Part shown: in pieces, positions 8,500 through 17,630 of the stretch | Position numbering within the stretch: the stretch's first letter is position 1 | Layout of the letters: the number at the start of each line of letters is the position of its first letter | Assembly: GCF_020618775.1 (NCBI RefSeq) | Contig: NZ_JAESVB010000005.1 | Location: forward strand, 124,001 to 188,000 | Reading direction: 5' to 3' | DNA length: 64,000 bases | DNA from: Acidisoma silvae | Lineage (GTDB): Bacteria > Pseudomonadota > Alphaproteobacteria > Acetobacterales > Acetobacteraceae | The notes under the pieces: model-generated | Databases searched by the model: none | Told to the model about the DNA's origin: nothing | The model's input: the letters and a program-made list of their open reading frames with translations, nothing else | Translations under genes and position numbers: made by a program

Positions 8500-9461
8500 A
8501 CAAAAAAGACCTTGGCCTCCTGATCCTCATCGTCGTCGTCGGCATCGTCGTCGCGACGCTCAATCCGCGCTTTCTGCTGCCGATCAATATCTCCAATACC
8601 GCCAATCTGGTGGGGCTGTTCGGACTGTCCGCCATCGGCCAGTCCATCGTCATCATCACCGGCGGCATCGAGCTCTCGGTCGGCTCGGCCATCGCGCTGG
8701 TCGGCGTGCTCTTCGTGGATTTCGTCGCCAATGAAGGCGTGCCCTGGCCGGTCGCCCTGGTGCTGATGATCGCGCTCGGCACGCTGCTGGGGCTGATCCA
8801 CGGCCTGTTGATCACGAAACTGAAATTGCAGCCCTTCATCGTGACGCTGTGCGGCCTGCTGATCTATCGCGGCATTGCGCGCTTCTACACGCAGGACGGC
8901 ACGGCGGGTTTCGGCTTCGGCCAGAACTTCCCGGCGCTGAACTGGCTGACGGTGGGGCGCAGCCATGGCGTGCCGCATTCTTTCGTCGCCATGCTCATCG
9001 TGGCCATCATCATGTGGGTGGTTTTGCACCGGTCGGTCTTCGGCCGCTATCTGTTCGCGGTCGGAAAGAACGAGGAAGCGGCGCGCTATTCCGGCATCCG
9101 CACCGGGCTGGTCATCATCTGGGCCTATGTCATCTGTCAGATTCTGACCGCCATCGCGGCCATTTATTTCGCGATGTATACAAGCTCCATCACCCCGGCC
9201 AGCCAGGGCAATTTCTACGAGCTCTATGCCATCGCAGCAGCCGTGCTGGGCGGCTTCTCGCTCCGCGGCGGGGAAGGCTCCATCGTCGGCGTCGTCTTGG
9301 GGGTCGTTCTGCTACAGGAACTGCAAAATCTCGTTAACCTGCTCGGCATCCCCTCCTCGCTCAATTTCGCGGTCATGGGCGGCGTCATTCTCATCGGCAT
9401 CACCGTGGACCAGCAATGGGGCAATGTCCGCGCCAAGTTCCTGCCCCGCAAGGCGGCCTAA
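8496..9461 (+). CDS. ribose-type ABC transporter permease
   Basis: 321 aa with 8-10 membrane segments, RbsC family. Family features visible: TGGIELSVGSAIALVGV (the conserved motif after the third segment), GLIHGLLITKLKLQPFIVTL, and AAAVLGGFSLRGGEGSIVGVV near the end. It forms the inner-membrane channel for the binding protein and ATPase just upstream. The start overlaps the ATPase stop by ATGA, indicating translational coupling. A strong hairpin follows the stop. Confidence 0.92.
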   Translation: MNKKDLGLLILIVVVGIVVATLNPRFLLPINISNTANLVGLFGLSAIGQSIVIITGGIELSVGSAIALVGVLFVDFVANEGVPWPVALVLMIALGTLLGLIHGLLITKLKLQPFIVTLCGLLIYRGIARFYTQDGTAGFGFGQNFPALNWLTVGRSHGVPHSFVAMLIVAIIMWVVLHRSVFGRYLFAVGKNEEAARYSGIRTGLVIIWAYVICQILTAIAAIYFAMYTSSITPASQGNFYELYAIAAAVLGGFSLRGGEGSIVGVVLGVVLLQELQNLVNLLGIPSSLNFAVMGGVILIGITVDQQWGNVRAKFLPRKAA

Positions 9462-9463
9462 CC

Positions 9464-9498
9464 GGGAAAGCCGTCTGGCAAATCCAGACGGCTTTCCC
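9464..9498 (+). terminator. terminator-like hairpin after the ABC operon
   Basis: A perfect 15-bp stem GGGAAAGCCGTCTGG (9464-9478) / CCAGACGGCTTTCCC (9484-9498) with loop CAAAT, starting 3 bases after the stop codon. No T-run follows, so it could terminate weakly or stabilise the 3' end. Confidence 0.7.
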
Positions 9499-9617
9499 CT
9501 CACGGATCACATCATGCGGAGCAGGGCCAAGGCGTTTGACGGGACCGGCTTGCACTGGTTTGATGAATGTCTAGGTAAAAACCTCATAGCCATTCATCAA
9601 AGACTCGATGGATTTTC

Positions 9618-11423
9618 ATGCTGACGCAATTTCAACATGTGCTTCTCGACAAGATCGCGCGAGATGAAGAGGCTGAAACGACGGCAGAGTTGATTTGCCG
9701 TGAAGTAGAGAGCCTTTCCCAGGGCGTGCTGTGCTCCATGCTGACGGTGGACCGCGCTGGCCTGCTGCATCCTCTCGCCGGTCCCAGTCTTCCCGTTGCC
9801 TATTCGGCGGCATTGGACGGCTTGCAAATCGGGCCGAATGTCGGCTCCTGCGGGTCGGCCGCCTTCCTGCGCCAGGACGTTGCCGTCACGGATATCTTTG
9901 TCGATCAGCGTTGGCAGGCCTTTCGGGATCTGGCTGAGCCTCTGGGCGTCAAAGCCTGCTGGTCCAGCCCCATCCTGGCCGGTGACGGCCATACGCTCGG
10001 CACCTTCGGCTTCTACTATAAGGATAGCCGTGGGCCGAGCGCCGAGGAACGGACTATCGTCGCAGAATGCCTGAACCTGTCGGCCATCCTGCTCGACCGC
10101 AAACAGTTGCGATCGGACAATCGTCGGCTGGCCTATCAGGATCCATTGACCGGCCTGGGCAATCGGGCTGCTTTCGAAAAGACAATCGAGGACGCGTCGC
10201 GCGGAACCGATCATCTCAGCCTGCTTCTGCTCAATATTGACGACCTTAGAAGCATCAATGACGATCTTGGCTATGCGGATGCCGACCTCCTGATTGGAGA
10301 GATGGGTCGGCGGCTGAGCAGCGTGACCTCGCCGGGGCAAGCCTTCAGAATCAATGGCGGCGAGTTCGCCGTGCTGCTGCGCCACGACAAGGCGGATCAG
10401 GACGGATCAGGAATCGCCAAAACCATTCTGGCGAAGATGAGCCCGCCGCTATGGTTCGGACCCTATTCCGTCTCTCCCGTCGTCAATTGCGGCGGCGCCA
10501 TCTTTGATGCCGACCGGCCACGCGACCCCGACGTGCTCCGTCGCAAAGCGGATATGGCGCTTCAGCATGCAAAGGACAATCGCTTCGGGCGGTTCGTGCA
10601 TTTCGACAAGAAACCCGCCATCCAGCACAAGCGCGACGTTCCGAATCTGCAATATGTCGCGAAGGCTTTGAGTGAAGACCGGGTTGAGGCCTATTATCAA
10701 CCGCTGGTTCGCCTGGATACGCAGGAGGTGATCGGGCTGGAAGCCTTGTGCCGCCTGCGCTCGCCGCAAGGCCATATCGTGCCCGCCGTGCAATTTTCTG
10801 AGGCTCTGAAGGATCCGTCGATCGGCACGCGGGTCACCGAACGTATGCTGCACTTGGTCACGAGCGATATGCGCCGGTGGCTCGACCAGCGCATTACCCT
10901 GCGGCATGTCAGCTTGAACATTGGCATGCCGGACTTCCTGCAGGGCGATCTGTGCGAGAGGATTATCGACGCGCTGTCGCGGCAGAAAATTCCGCACGGC
11001 CATCTTCTTGTCGAGGTGGCGGAGACGGTCGACTTCGCCGACCAGCGCTGCGATGTGCAAAATACGCTGGAGCAGTTGCGGGCCGCAGGGGTGAAAGTCG
11101 CACTCGACGATTTTGGAACCGGATACGCCTCGCTGGATCATCTTCTCACCCTGCCCGTCGATATCATAAAGACCGACCGCAGCCTTCTGGATCGTTTTTC
11201 CCCCGGAGAAAGCGGCGAAACCCTGATCAAGACCTTGCTGGGCATGACGCGGACCCTCGACATGCAATTGCTGGTGGAAGGCGTTGAGACCGCCTGCCAG
11301 GCCAGCCGCCTGGCCGGGCTCGGATGCGGTCTGGCGCAGGGCTATTTCTTCGGCAGTCCGGACAGCGCCGAGATGATGACGGAGATTCTCCTGGGGTCGA
11401 AACGCAAGAGACTGCTCGTCTAG
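9618..11423 (+). CDS. GAF-GGDEF-EAL signalling protein with broken GGDEF
   Basis: 601 aa. GAF domain at about residues 15-160 (VGSCGSAAFLRQDVAVTDI, CWSSPIL, LGTFGFYY). GGDEF at about 170-330: DPLTGLGNR is present, but the active-site loop reads N-G-G-E-F (246-250), so the metal-binding Asp position is Gly. EAL at about 345-595 has ExLxR (375), N434, E466/E469, DD 497-498, K518, E554 and Q574, so it should hydrolyse c-di-GMP. No membrane segment: a cytoplasmic sensor. I infer a ligand- or redox-controlled phosphodiesterase. Single gene. Confidence 0.92.
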   Translation: MLTQFQHVLLDKIARDEEAETTAELICREVESLSQGVLCSMLTVDRAGLLHPLAGPSLPVAYSAALDGLQIGPNVGSCGSAAFLRQDVAVTDIFVDQRWQAFRDLAEPLGVKACWSSPILAGDGHTLGTFGFYYKDSRGPSAEERTIVAECLNLSAILLDRKQLRSDNRRLAYQDPLTGLGNRAAFEKTIEDASRGTDHLSLLLLNIDDLRSINDDLGYADADLLIGEMGRRLSSVTSPGQAFRINGGEFAVLLRHDKADQDGSGIAKTILAKMSPPLWFGPYSVSPVVNCGGAIFDADRPRDPDVLRRKADMALQHAKDNRFGRFVHFDKKPAIQHKRDVPNLQYVAKALSEDRVEAYYQPLVRLDTQEVIGLEALCRLRSPQGHIVPAVQFSEALKDPSIGTRVTERMLHLVTSDMRRWLDQRITLRHVSLNIGMPDFLQGDLCERIIDALSRQKIPHGHLLVEVAETVDFADQRCDVQNTLEQLRAAGVKVALDDFGTGYASLDHLLTLPVDIIKTDRSLLDRFSPGESGETLIKTLLGMTRTLDMQLLVEGVETACQASRLAGLGCGLAQGYFFGSPDSAEMMTEILLGSKRKRLLV

Positions 11424-11497
11424 CCTCGGTGGCGCGGGCTCTGGACAAACTCGTTTCAGCCAAGACAAGATAGCCCCGGACAGAAACGGGGGCCTGG

Positions 11498-12514
11498 GTG
11501 CGACAGAGTAGCGAGCCGGCACCCCTTATCCGGCTTTCAGGCGTGCGCAAGGTTTTCGGCGGCACGGCCGCGATCGAAAACCTCGACCTTGCGATCCATG
11601 CCGGTGAGTTCTTCACCTTCCTCGGGCCATCAGGCTCGGGCAAGACCACGACGCTGCGCATCATCGCCGGCTTCGAACTGCCCGATGCCGGAACGGTTGC
11701 GTTGGATGGACAGGATCTGTCCCGCCTGCCGCCGCATAAGCGGGACGTGAACACGGTCTTTCAAGATTACGCGCTGTTTCCGCATCTGACCTTGCTGGAA
11801 AACGTCGCTTACGGCCTGCGTGCCAAGAAAATCCCGGCCAAGGACGCGATACTGCGCGCGGAAGCGGCGCTCGCCTCCGTGCGACTCGCCGACTTCGGTG
11901 CCCGGCGGCCCGGCCAATTGTCGGGCGGCCAGCGTCAGCGCGTGGCCTTGGCGCGCGCCATCGTCAATCGCCCGCGCGTGCTGCTGCTGGATGAGCCGTT
12001 GGGGGCGCTGGACCTGAAGCTGCGCCATCAGATGCAGGTGGAGCTAAAGGCCTTGCAGCAGCAGACGGGCATCACCTTCATCTATGTCACGCATGACCAG
12101 GATGAGGCGCTGACCATGAGCGACCGCATCGCCGTCTTCAACCATGGCCGCGTCGAGCAGATCGCCTCGCCCTGGATGCTGTACGAACAGCCGCAGACGG
12201 CGTTCGTGGCCGGCTTCGTCGGCATCACCAATATCATCGCGCGCGACGGCACAGCCTGCGCGCTGCGCCCGGAAAAGATCCGCCTGCTGTCGCCCGATGC
12301 GCCGGCGGCAGGGTGGGAGACGATGCCCGCCACCATTGCCGCGGTCAGCTATCTGGGCATGTCGACGCGCTTCCTGCTCGATTGTGCGGATGGCAGCCGG
12401 CTGACGGCCGTGGAGCAGAATATGGCCCATGGCGCGGAAGCGCCACGCCTGGCCCAGGGCAGCCCAGTCCTCGCCGCCTGGTCTGCCGAAGCCCCCTGGC
12501 CACTCGCCGCTTAA
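11498..12514 (+). CDS. polyamine-type ABC transporter ATPase (PotA/YdcT-like)
   Basis: 338 aa. Walker A GPSGSGKTT (43-51), Q-loop VFQDYALFPH, signature LSGGQRQ (141-147), Walker B VLLLDEP (161-167), H-loop YVTHDQDEAL, and a C-terminal TOBE-like domain (ALRPEKIRLL). First gene of a four-gene operon; the partner binding protein matches YdcS, so I read this as the YdcT equivalent. The start is a GTG at 11498, with a G-rich stretch just before it; no better ATG exists upstream of the KVFGG strand. Confidence 0.9.
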   Translation: MRQSSEPAPLIRLSGVRKVFGGTAAIENLDLAIHAGEFFTFLGPSGSGKTTTLRIIAGFELPDAGTVALDGQDLSRLPPHKRDVNTVFQDYALFPHLTLLENVAYGLRAKKIPAKDAILRAEAALASVRLADFGARRPGQLSGGQRQRVALARAIVNRPRVLLLDEPLGALDLKLRHQMQVELKALQQQTGITFIYVTHDQDEALTMSDRIAVFNHGRVEQIASPWMLYEQPQTAFVAGFVGITNIIARDGTACALRPEKIRLLSPDAPAAGWETMPATIAAVSYLGMSTRFLLDCADGSRLTAVEQNMAHGAEAPRLAQGSPVLAAWSAEAPWPLAA

Positions 12515-12540
12515 CCTTCACCCGCCACAGGAGCCGGATC

Positions 12541-13689
12541 ATGAAAGTCTCGATGACGTGCCTGACCAAAGCCGCCGCGATGATCGTGAGCCTGGCGCTG
12601 CCCTTCGCCCAGGCAGCCTCCGCCGCCGAGCCGCTGTCGGCCATCGGCAAGGGCGAAGGCGCGCTCAATATCGTGGCCTGGGAAGGCTATGCGCAGGATG
12701 ACTGGGTAAAGCCCTTCGAGGCCAAGACCGGTTGCAAGGTCAATCGCAAATACGCGGGCTCCTCGGATGAGATGGTGGCGCTGATGCGCTCCGGTGGCGG
12801 CGGCCAGTATGACCTCGTCTCGGCCTCGGGCGACGCGACGCTGCGGCTGATCTACGGCCATAACGTGCAGCCCATCAATATAGCCCTGATTCCGGCCTGG
12901 ACGAATTTCATCCCCGCTTTGCAAGGCCCGTCCTTCAATACCGTGAAGGGCGTGCATTACGGCGTCTCCTACGAATGGGGGCCGAATACGCTTCTGTACA
13001 ATACGCAGAAGGTGACGCCGGTGCCGACCTCATGGTCCGTCATCTATGACGAGGCCAATAAGGGCAAGATCACGGTGCCGGACAATCCCATCCAGATCGC
13101 CGATGCGGCGCTCTATCTGTCCAAGACCGATCCCAGCCTCGGCATCACCGATCCTTACGAGCTGACGCAGCCGCAGATGGACGCGGTGGTGACGCTTCTG
13201 AAAAAGCAGCGTCCGCTGATCCGTAAATACTGGGCGCTGGCCTCAGACGAAATCGACCTCTTCCGCAATGGCGACGTCACGCTGGGCGCGGCCTGGCCCT
13301 ATCAGACCAATACGCTGCAAGCGGCCAAAGTGCCGGTGGCCGATACGCTGCCGACCGAAGGCGTCACCGGCTGGGCCGATACCTGGATGGTCTCGGCCAA
13401 GTCGCCGCACCCGAACTGCGCCTATGAATGGATCAATTACGTGACGACGCCTTATGTGCAGGCGCAGCAGGCAATCTATTTCGGGGAAACGCCCGCCAAT
13501 ACACTGGCCTGCGCCGAGATGGACAAGCAGCAGGCCGGATCCTGCAAGCAGTATCATGCCGATGCGGGGGCGAGCTATTTCGACCAGATCCATTTCTGGA
13601 AGACGCCGCTGAAGGCCTGCGGCAATGGCCAGAGCAATTGCCTGGATTACGGGGCCTGGCAGCGCGCCTGGCAGGAAATCAAGGGCTGA
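12541..13689 (+). CDS. ydcS: YdcS-like periplasmic binding protein of a polyamine-type ABC transporter
   Basis: 382 aa with a signal peptide ending AQAASAAE. The mature sequence closely follows E. coli YdcS: LNIVAWEGYAQDDWVKPFE, TGCKVN, SSDEMVALM, YDLVSASGDATLRLI, VQPINIALIPAW, YEWGPNTLLYNT. Cysteines late in the chain (NTLACAEM, AGSCKQY, KACGNGQ, SNCLDY) probably form disulfides. In E. coli this system is induced as a putrescine/GABA-related importer and YdcS has also been linked to polyhydroxybutyrate. ATG 12541 fits the signal peptide; CAGGAG precedes it. Confidence 0.9.
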   Translation: MKVSMTCLTKAAAMIVSLALPFAQAASAAEPLSAIGKGEGALNIVAWEGYAQDDWVKPFEAKTGCKVNRKYAGSSDEMVALMRSGGGGQYDLVSASGDATLRLIYGHNVQPINIALIPAWTNFIPALQGPSFNTVKGVHYGVSYEWGPNTLLYNTQKVTPVPTSWSVIYDEANKGKITVPDNPIQIADAALYLSKTDPSLGITDPYELTQPQMDAVVTLLKKQRPLIRKYWALASDEIDLFRNGDVTLGAAWPYQTNTLQAAKVPVADTLPTEGVTGWADTWMVSAKSPHPNCAYEWINYVTTPYVQAQQAIYFGETPANTLACAEMDKQQAGSCKQYHADAGASYFDQIHFWKTPLKACGNGQSNCLDYGAWQRAWQEIKG

Positions 13690-13690
13690 G

Positions 13691-14569
13691 ATGCCAGCTT
13701 CCGCCTCCCTTTCCGGTCTTCTGTGGCGGCGCCCGGCTTGGCGCGTCGCCGCGCTGATCTCCCTGCCCGCAATCTGGTTCGTGCTGTTCTATCTGGCGGC
13801 GCTGGCGGCGATGTTCGTCTCCTCCTTCCATACGGTGGATGAATTGTCGGGGCAGATTCAGCCCGGATGGACGCTGGATAATTTCCGCCAGCTTCTGGGC
13901 GACTGGACCTATGGCCGCATCGCGCTGCGCACCGTCGGCATTGCGGCCGCCGTGACGCTGACGGATGGGCTGCTGGCCTGGCCCTTCGCCTATGTTATGG
14001 CCCGCTATGCCGGCCCCCGGCTGAGACCCGCGCTGATGGCGCTGGTGATGCTGCCGCTATGGTCCAGCTATTTGGCCCGCGTCTATGCCTGGCGGCTGAT
14101 CTTGGCGCATGACGGCGCGCTCAACTGGCTGCTGCATGGGCTGGGCCTGCCGGCAGCATCCATCGGCTATTCCAACTGGGCGATGTGGATCGTCTTCACC
14201 TATCTGTGGCTGCCCTTCATGATCCTGCCGCTGTTTGCGGCGCTGGAGCGCATTCCGCCCTCGCTGCTGGAAGCCTCGTCGGATCTGGGAGCAGCCGGTT
14301 GGCGAACGTTTCGGCGCGTCATCGTGCCGCTGGCCATGCCCGGATTGGTCGCGGGGTCTATCTTCACCTTCTCGCTGACGCTGGGCGATTACATCACGCC
14401 GCTGCTGGTCGGCGGTCCGGGTTCGGATTTCATCGGCAATGTCGTCTATTCGAATGTCGGTGTATCCAACAACATCCCCTTCGCGGCGGCCTTCGCCGTG
14501 CTGCCGCTGCTGGTCATGGCCGGCTACCTGCTGATCGCCCGCAAGCTCGGGGCCTTCGATGCGCTTTGA
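13691..14569 (+). CDS. polyamine-type ABC permease 1 (PotB/YdcU-like)
   Basis: 292 aa with six membrane segments, beginning just one base after the binding-protein stop. The EAA loop that contacts the ATPase is visible as EASSDLGAAGWRTFRRVIVPLAMPG. The N-terminal segment LPAIWFVLFYLAALAAMFVSSF and the periplasmic stretch before segment 2 are typical of PotB-type subunits. Pairs with the next permease, whose start overlaps this stop by 11 bases. Confidence 0.9.
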   Translation: MPASASLSGLLWRRPAWRVAALISLPAIWFVLFYLAALAAMFVSSFHTVDELSGQIQPGWTLDNFRQLLGDWTYGRIALRTVGIAAAVTLTDGLLAWPFAYVMARYAGPRLRPALMALVMLPLWSSYLARVYAWRLILAHDGALNWLLHGLGLPAASIGYSNWAMWIVFTYLWLPFMILPLFAALERIPPSLLEASSDLGAAGWRTFRRVIVPLAMPGLVAGSIFTFSLTLGDYITPLLVGGPGSDFIGNVVYSNVGVSNNIPFAAAFAVLPLLVMAGYLLIARKLGAFDAL

Positions 14570-15353
14570 TCTGGCCAAAACCCTGCTCTGGGCCTCGGTG
14601 ATCGTAATCCTGCTGTTTCTGTTCGTCCCCGTGGCCATCATCATGGTCTATGCCTTTTCGGCCTCGAATATTCAGGGATGGCCGATCCAGAGCTTCTCTC
14701 TTCAGTGGTTTGCCCGGACATTCGCGGATGACGAAGTGCGGGCCGCACTTTTTCTGTCCGTTGAAGTGGCGGTGGTTGCGACGGCTCTCGCCATGCTGAT
14801 GGGATTGCTGGCCGCACTCGCCGTCTACCGGCTGCGCGGCCCGGGCAGCGAGGCCATCGCCTTCGCGGTCGTTTTGCCCATCGCCCTGCCCGGCATCCTC
14901 ACCGGCATGGCGCTGAATTCCTATTTCGTGCTGTGGGGGATCAATCTGTCCTTCTGGACCATTGTTATCGGCCACGGCACCTTCTGCACCGTCATCGTCT
15001 ATAACAATGTCATTGCGCGGCTGCGCCGCTTGCCGCCCTCCTGGGCGGAAGCCTCGGGCGATCTCGGCGCCGGTCCCTGGCGGACCTTCCGGCTCATCAC
15101 GCTGCCCATGTTGGGCAGCGCGCTGGGTGCGGGTGCCCTACTGGCTTTCGCGCTGTCCTTCGACGAGGTCATCGTCACCACCTTTACGGCCGGGGCGCAG
15201 ACCACCCTGCCGCTGTGGATTTTCGGCGCCATCCGCCTGGGCCAGCATCTGCCGGAAGTGAATGTCGTTGTCTGCGTCGTGATCCTGCTCACGATCCTGC
15301 CCGTACTGCTGGCCCAGCGCCTGATGGGCCGCGCGGCGCTGCTGCACAAATAG
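14559..15353 (+). CDS. polyamine-type ABC permease 2 (PotC/YdcV-like)
   Basis: 264 aa, six membrane segments, PotC family. The first segment is followed by the family's AFSASNIQGWPIQSFSLQWF. The EAA loop reads EASGDLGAGPWRTFRLITLPMLG, and the segment after it ends in FALSFDEVIVTTF, a strong PotC hallmark. Last gene of the operon; the order here is ATPase, binding protein, permease, permease. Confidence 0.9.
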   Translation: MRFDLAKTLLWASVIVILLFLFVPVAIIMVYAFSASNIQGWPIQSFSLQWFARTFADDEVRAALFLSVEVAVVATALAMLMGLLAALAVYRLRGPGSEAIAFAVVLPIALPGILTGMALNSYFVLWGINLSFWTIVIGHGTFCTVIVYNNVIARLRRLPPSWAEASGDLGAGPWRTFRLITLPMLGSALGAGALLAFALSFDEVIVTTFTAGAQTTLPLWIFGAIRLGQHLPEVNVVVCVVILLTILPVLLAQRLMGRAALLHK

Positions 15354-15372
15354 CGGCGCCTGAGGGCCGCGC

Positions 15373-15543
15373 TTATTTGCCGAAAATGAAATGGACGAGA
15401 TCGACCAGGCCGAACATCGAAAAGGGCATGACGAAGAGTGCGACCGCCAGAAAAAGCACGAAGCGGCTGAGCACCTTGTCGCTCGGCATTTCAGGGCCCG
15501 GTTGCGAGGGCCGCTCATGGAAATTCGTTCCATCGAATGGCAT
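15373..15543 (-). CDS. small single-span membrane protein, 56 aa
   Basis: A short gene whose product has a hydrophilic N-terminal half (MPFDGTNFHERPSQPGPEMP) and then one strong hydrophobic span (FVLFLAVALFVMPFSMFGLVDLVHFIF) ending in GK. I chose ATG 15543 because AAGGGTG lies just upstream; an in-frame ATG at 15561 is the alternative. A TATAAT on the minus strand at 15577-15572 could be its -10, giving a very short leader. The function is unknown. It converges with the YdcV-like gene. Confidence 0.6.
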   Translation of the reverse strand: MPFDGTNFHERPSQPGPEMPSDKVLSRFVLFLAVALFVMPFSMFGLVDLVHFIFGK

Positions 15544-15653
15544 GGGTTCACCCTTTCCCATCGGCTGGGCGATTATAGGCCATAAACGGGTGCGGACGGC
15601 AACGTCGTTGCAGTCTTGGCAAAAGATTTCCCCAAACCCGCGATATGCAAGGG

Positions 15654-17120
15654 TCAGAAGGCCTCATTGTGCCGGACCGCGCCAAACAACCGTCCTGTCG
15701 ACAGCATAACCCCGCAATCCGGATGGGACATCTGACAATAGTGCAAGGCGTGGGACGCCGGATCAGGGCCCGAAGATGAGACCCAGGACCCGTCCGGCGA
15801 AATGACGAAGGCTCGCGGCAGCGGTTCGTCCAGAAACTTGCGATAGCCGGCCAATGCCCCAGCATTAAGATAAGGCACGGCGCTTATATTCGTGAGCGCC
15901 GCAAAGCCGGAGGGAACCGGTGCCGGCGCCGCAACCCAGACCATGCGGTCGTCAACGGCATAGGGACGGCATGTGAAGCCATAGGCACGGCACAGATTGA
16001 GCGCCCGGCCCAACGGATCGAAGCCTCCAAAGCTCGCGGCTGACCGCCCGTCTGGCGCCAGAACAAAGGCCCGCGGCGTCGCATGGGACAGAAAGTGCCG
16101 GTAGTCGGCACGTCCGTCCTCAGAGAGATTAGGCACCGCCGCCACGTCGCTCACCGCCGCGAAATGCGTGGTGGCAGGCGCGGGCAAGGGCAGATACGCA
16201 GGAAAGATCGCACGGTGCGGCATGCCGATGCGGCCCAGAAAGGCGTCCAGAGGCGAAGTCCAGAGCGGCAATCCTTCCGGAAAACTCAAGACTTGATGTG
16301 AGTCATCCCTAAAACGGCCGATCTGGATCAACACGGCTTGGCCGCCGGCCTTGGTATAGGTCCGAAACATGGCCTGCCACAGCGGTTTCGGGAACAGACT
16401 GTCATTGTCACCGAAGAACCAGATCGACGGGATCGAGGTCGTGGCGCCCAACGCGCGCAATCCGGATAGAAGCGCTAGGTCGCCGGGTCCGGTCGCTTCC
16501 CCGTCGCAAGCGCTTGAGCGAATACCGCCCGCGAAGCTGACCAGCCCGACGATGTTGCGGGGATGCAGGGCGCCAATCGCCAGCGTATTCCAGCCACCAA
16601 AACTCTGGCCCCCGACGACGACACGACGCGTATCAAGATCAGGATCGCCTGACAGGTCCTGGATGATCGCCAGAATGTCGCGCGCGTCAGCCGTCCCCAG
16701 TGCTGCCAGATTGCAGCCGGTATTGGGGAGTTGCCCTTCGGACGCCGCGAAGCCGCGCATCATCGGCATCGCCACCGCATAGCCGCGAGATAAAAAGTAA
16801 TAGGCAGAAAAAGTGTAGATGTAGCGCTGCATCGTTCTTAGCTTATCCCCGGCAAGGGGTGTGCCATGGTTCAGCACGACAAGGGGAAAAGGCCCCGCGC
16901 CCTCCGGTGTCAGCAAGGTCACTTCCAGCCGGGCGGGACGATCCGGGTCAGCCGGCAACATCATCACCTGCTGCTGCATGGCCAGGGGTGGGATCAGATC
17001 AGGGTTGAGCGCGGTATCGATGGGTGTGTCGGCAAGGCTTGGCCGCCCGGCCGCCATGACCAGTGCGGCGGCTGCAAACAGCATCCAAACCCGCCAGCGA
17101 AAACAGCCCATGCCATCCAT
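15654..17120 (-). CDS. secreted alpha/beta hydrolase with C-terminal tandem repeat
   Basis: 488 aa with a signal peptide (VWMLFAAAALVMAAGRPSLA). The hydrolase domain (about 50-300) has oxyanion strand LVVLNHGTPL, nucleophile elbow GGQSFGG (Ser173), acid Asp238 or Asp240 in FFGDNDS and His275 in DDSHQV, so it looks catalytically complete; the type is dienelactone-hydrolase/peptidase-like. After it come two copies of a roughly 75-residue unit (320-395 and 406-481). Both contain FAA..(N/D)(V/I)(A/S)AVP.L, a Y(R)xFL, PRAFV(L/I)(A/S)PDG(R/S) and paired Cys. The repeat resembles no family I know; it may bind substrate or surface. Substrate unknown. Confidence 0.85.
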   Translation of the reverse strand: MDGMGCFRWRVWMLFAAAALVMAAGRPSLADTPIDTALNPDLIPPLAMQQQVMMLPADPDRPARLEVTLLTPEGAGPFPLVVLNHGTPLAGDKLRTMQRYIYTFSAYYFLSRGYAVAMPMMRGFAASEGQLPNTGCNLAALGTADARDILAIIQDLSGDPDLDTRRVVVGGQSFGGWNTLAIGALHPRNIVGLVSFAGGIRSSACDGEATGPGDLALLSGLRALGATTSIPSIWFFGDNDSLFPKPLWQAMFRTYTKAGGQAVLIQIGRFRDDSHQVLSFPEGLPLWTSPLDAFLGRIGMPHRAIFPAYLPLPAPATTHFAAVSDVAAVPNLSEDGRADYRHFLSHATPRAFVLAPDGRSAASFGGFDPLGRALNLCRAYGFTCRPYAVDDRMVWVAAPAPVPSGFAALTNISAVPYLNAGALAGYRKFLDEPLPRAFVISPDGSWVSSSGPDPASHALHYCQMSHPDCGVMLSTGRLFGAVRHNEAF

Positions 17121-17197
17121 CCGATTGCCCCGTGGAGCGAAGATGACATGGCAATTTAAACGCCGTCAAAAGTGTTTCGGACTTCGAACCGTATCGG

Positions 17198-17446
17198 TCA
17201 CGGCGCCGAGCCGACCGTATTGCCCGCGCCGATGCCGGCCTGCGTCGCACCACCTTCCGGCCCGGCGCTCGGCCCGGTCTGGGTGCCGCCGCCGTTCTGA
17301 AAGGCGCCGGTCATGGGATTGGCGCTGGTCGTCGCGGCCGGCGCTGTCGGCGGCGGCACGGAAGGCGACGACCCCATCATGTCGCAGCCGGCGAGGCCCA
17401 GCGGCAGGCCCAAGGCAAGCGTGGCGAAAGACCAGGTCCGTTTCAT
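17198..17446 (-). CDS. small proline/glycine-rich lipoprotein
   Basis: 82 aa from ATG 17446. Signal peptide with lipobox L-A-G-C (GLPLGLAGCDMMG). The mature part is low-complexity, rich in Pro, Thr, Gly, Ala (PSVPPPTAPAATTS, GGGTQTGPSAGP) and ends GNTVGSAP. Such proteins are usually extended envelope linkers. A longer frame from 17551 exists, but its first 35 residues are not part of a signal peptide, so I use the internal start. Lies 77 bp upstream of the secreted hydrolase gene on the same strand. Confidence 0.65.
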   Translation of the reverse strand: MKRTWSFATLALGLPLGLAGCDMMGSSPSVPPPTAPAATTSANPMTGAFQNGGGTQTGPSAGPEGGATQAGIGAGNTVGSAP

Positions 17447-17630
17447 CACATTGTTCCAAATGCTTGATTTCTGGCCTTTCACCTCGGTGCAAAGGCGGCC
17501 TTCATCCAGAGTCTTCCCGATTTTGTGCGCATCATGGCTGCGTGATGACACAGCGGAACGCTCATCACCGCTCTTGCCATGACAGTAAGTTCTTGTTTTG
17601 TTCGCATTCGTAATCGCGATGGAGAGCAGG

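Noticed and set aside
17166-17492. Alternative 108-codon frame overlapping the Pro/Gly-rich lipoprotein gene
   Set aside because: The other frame gives a proper lipoprotein signal peptide with lipobox; this one gives Arg/Asp-rich text.
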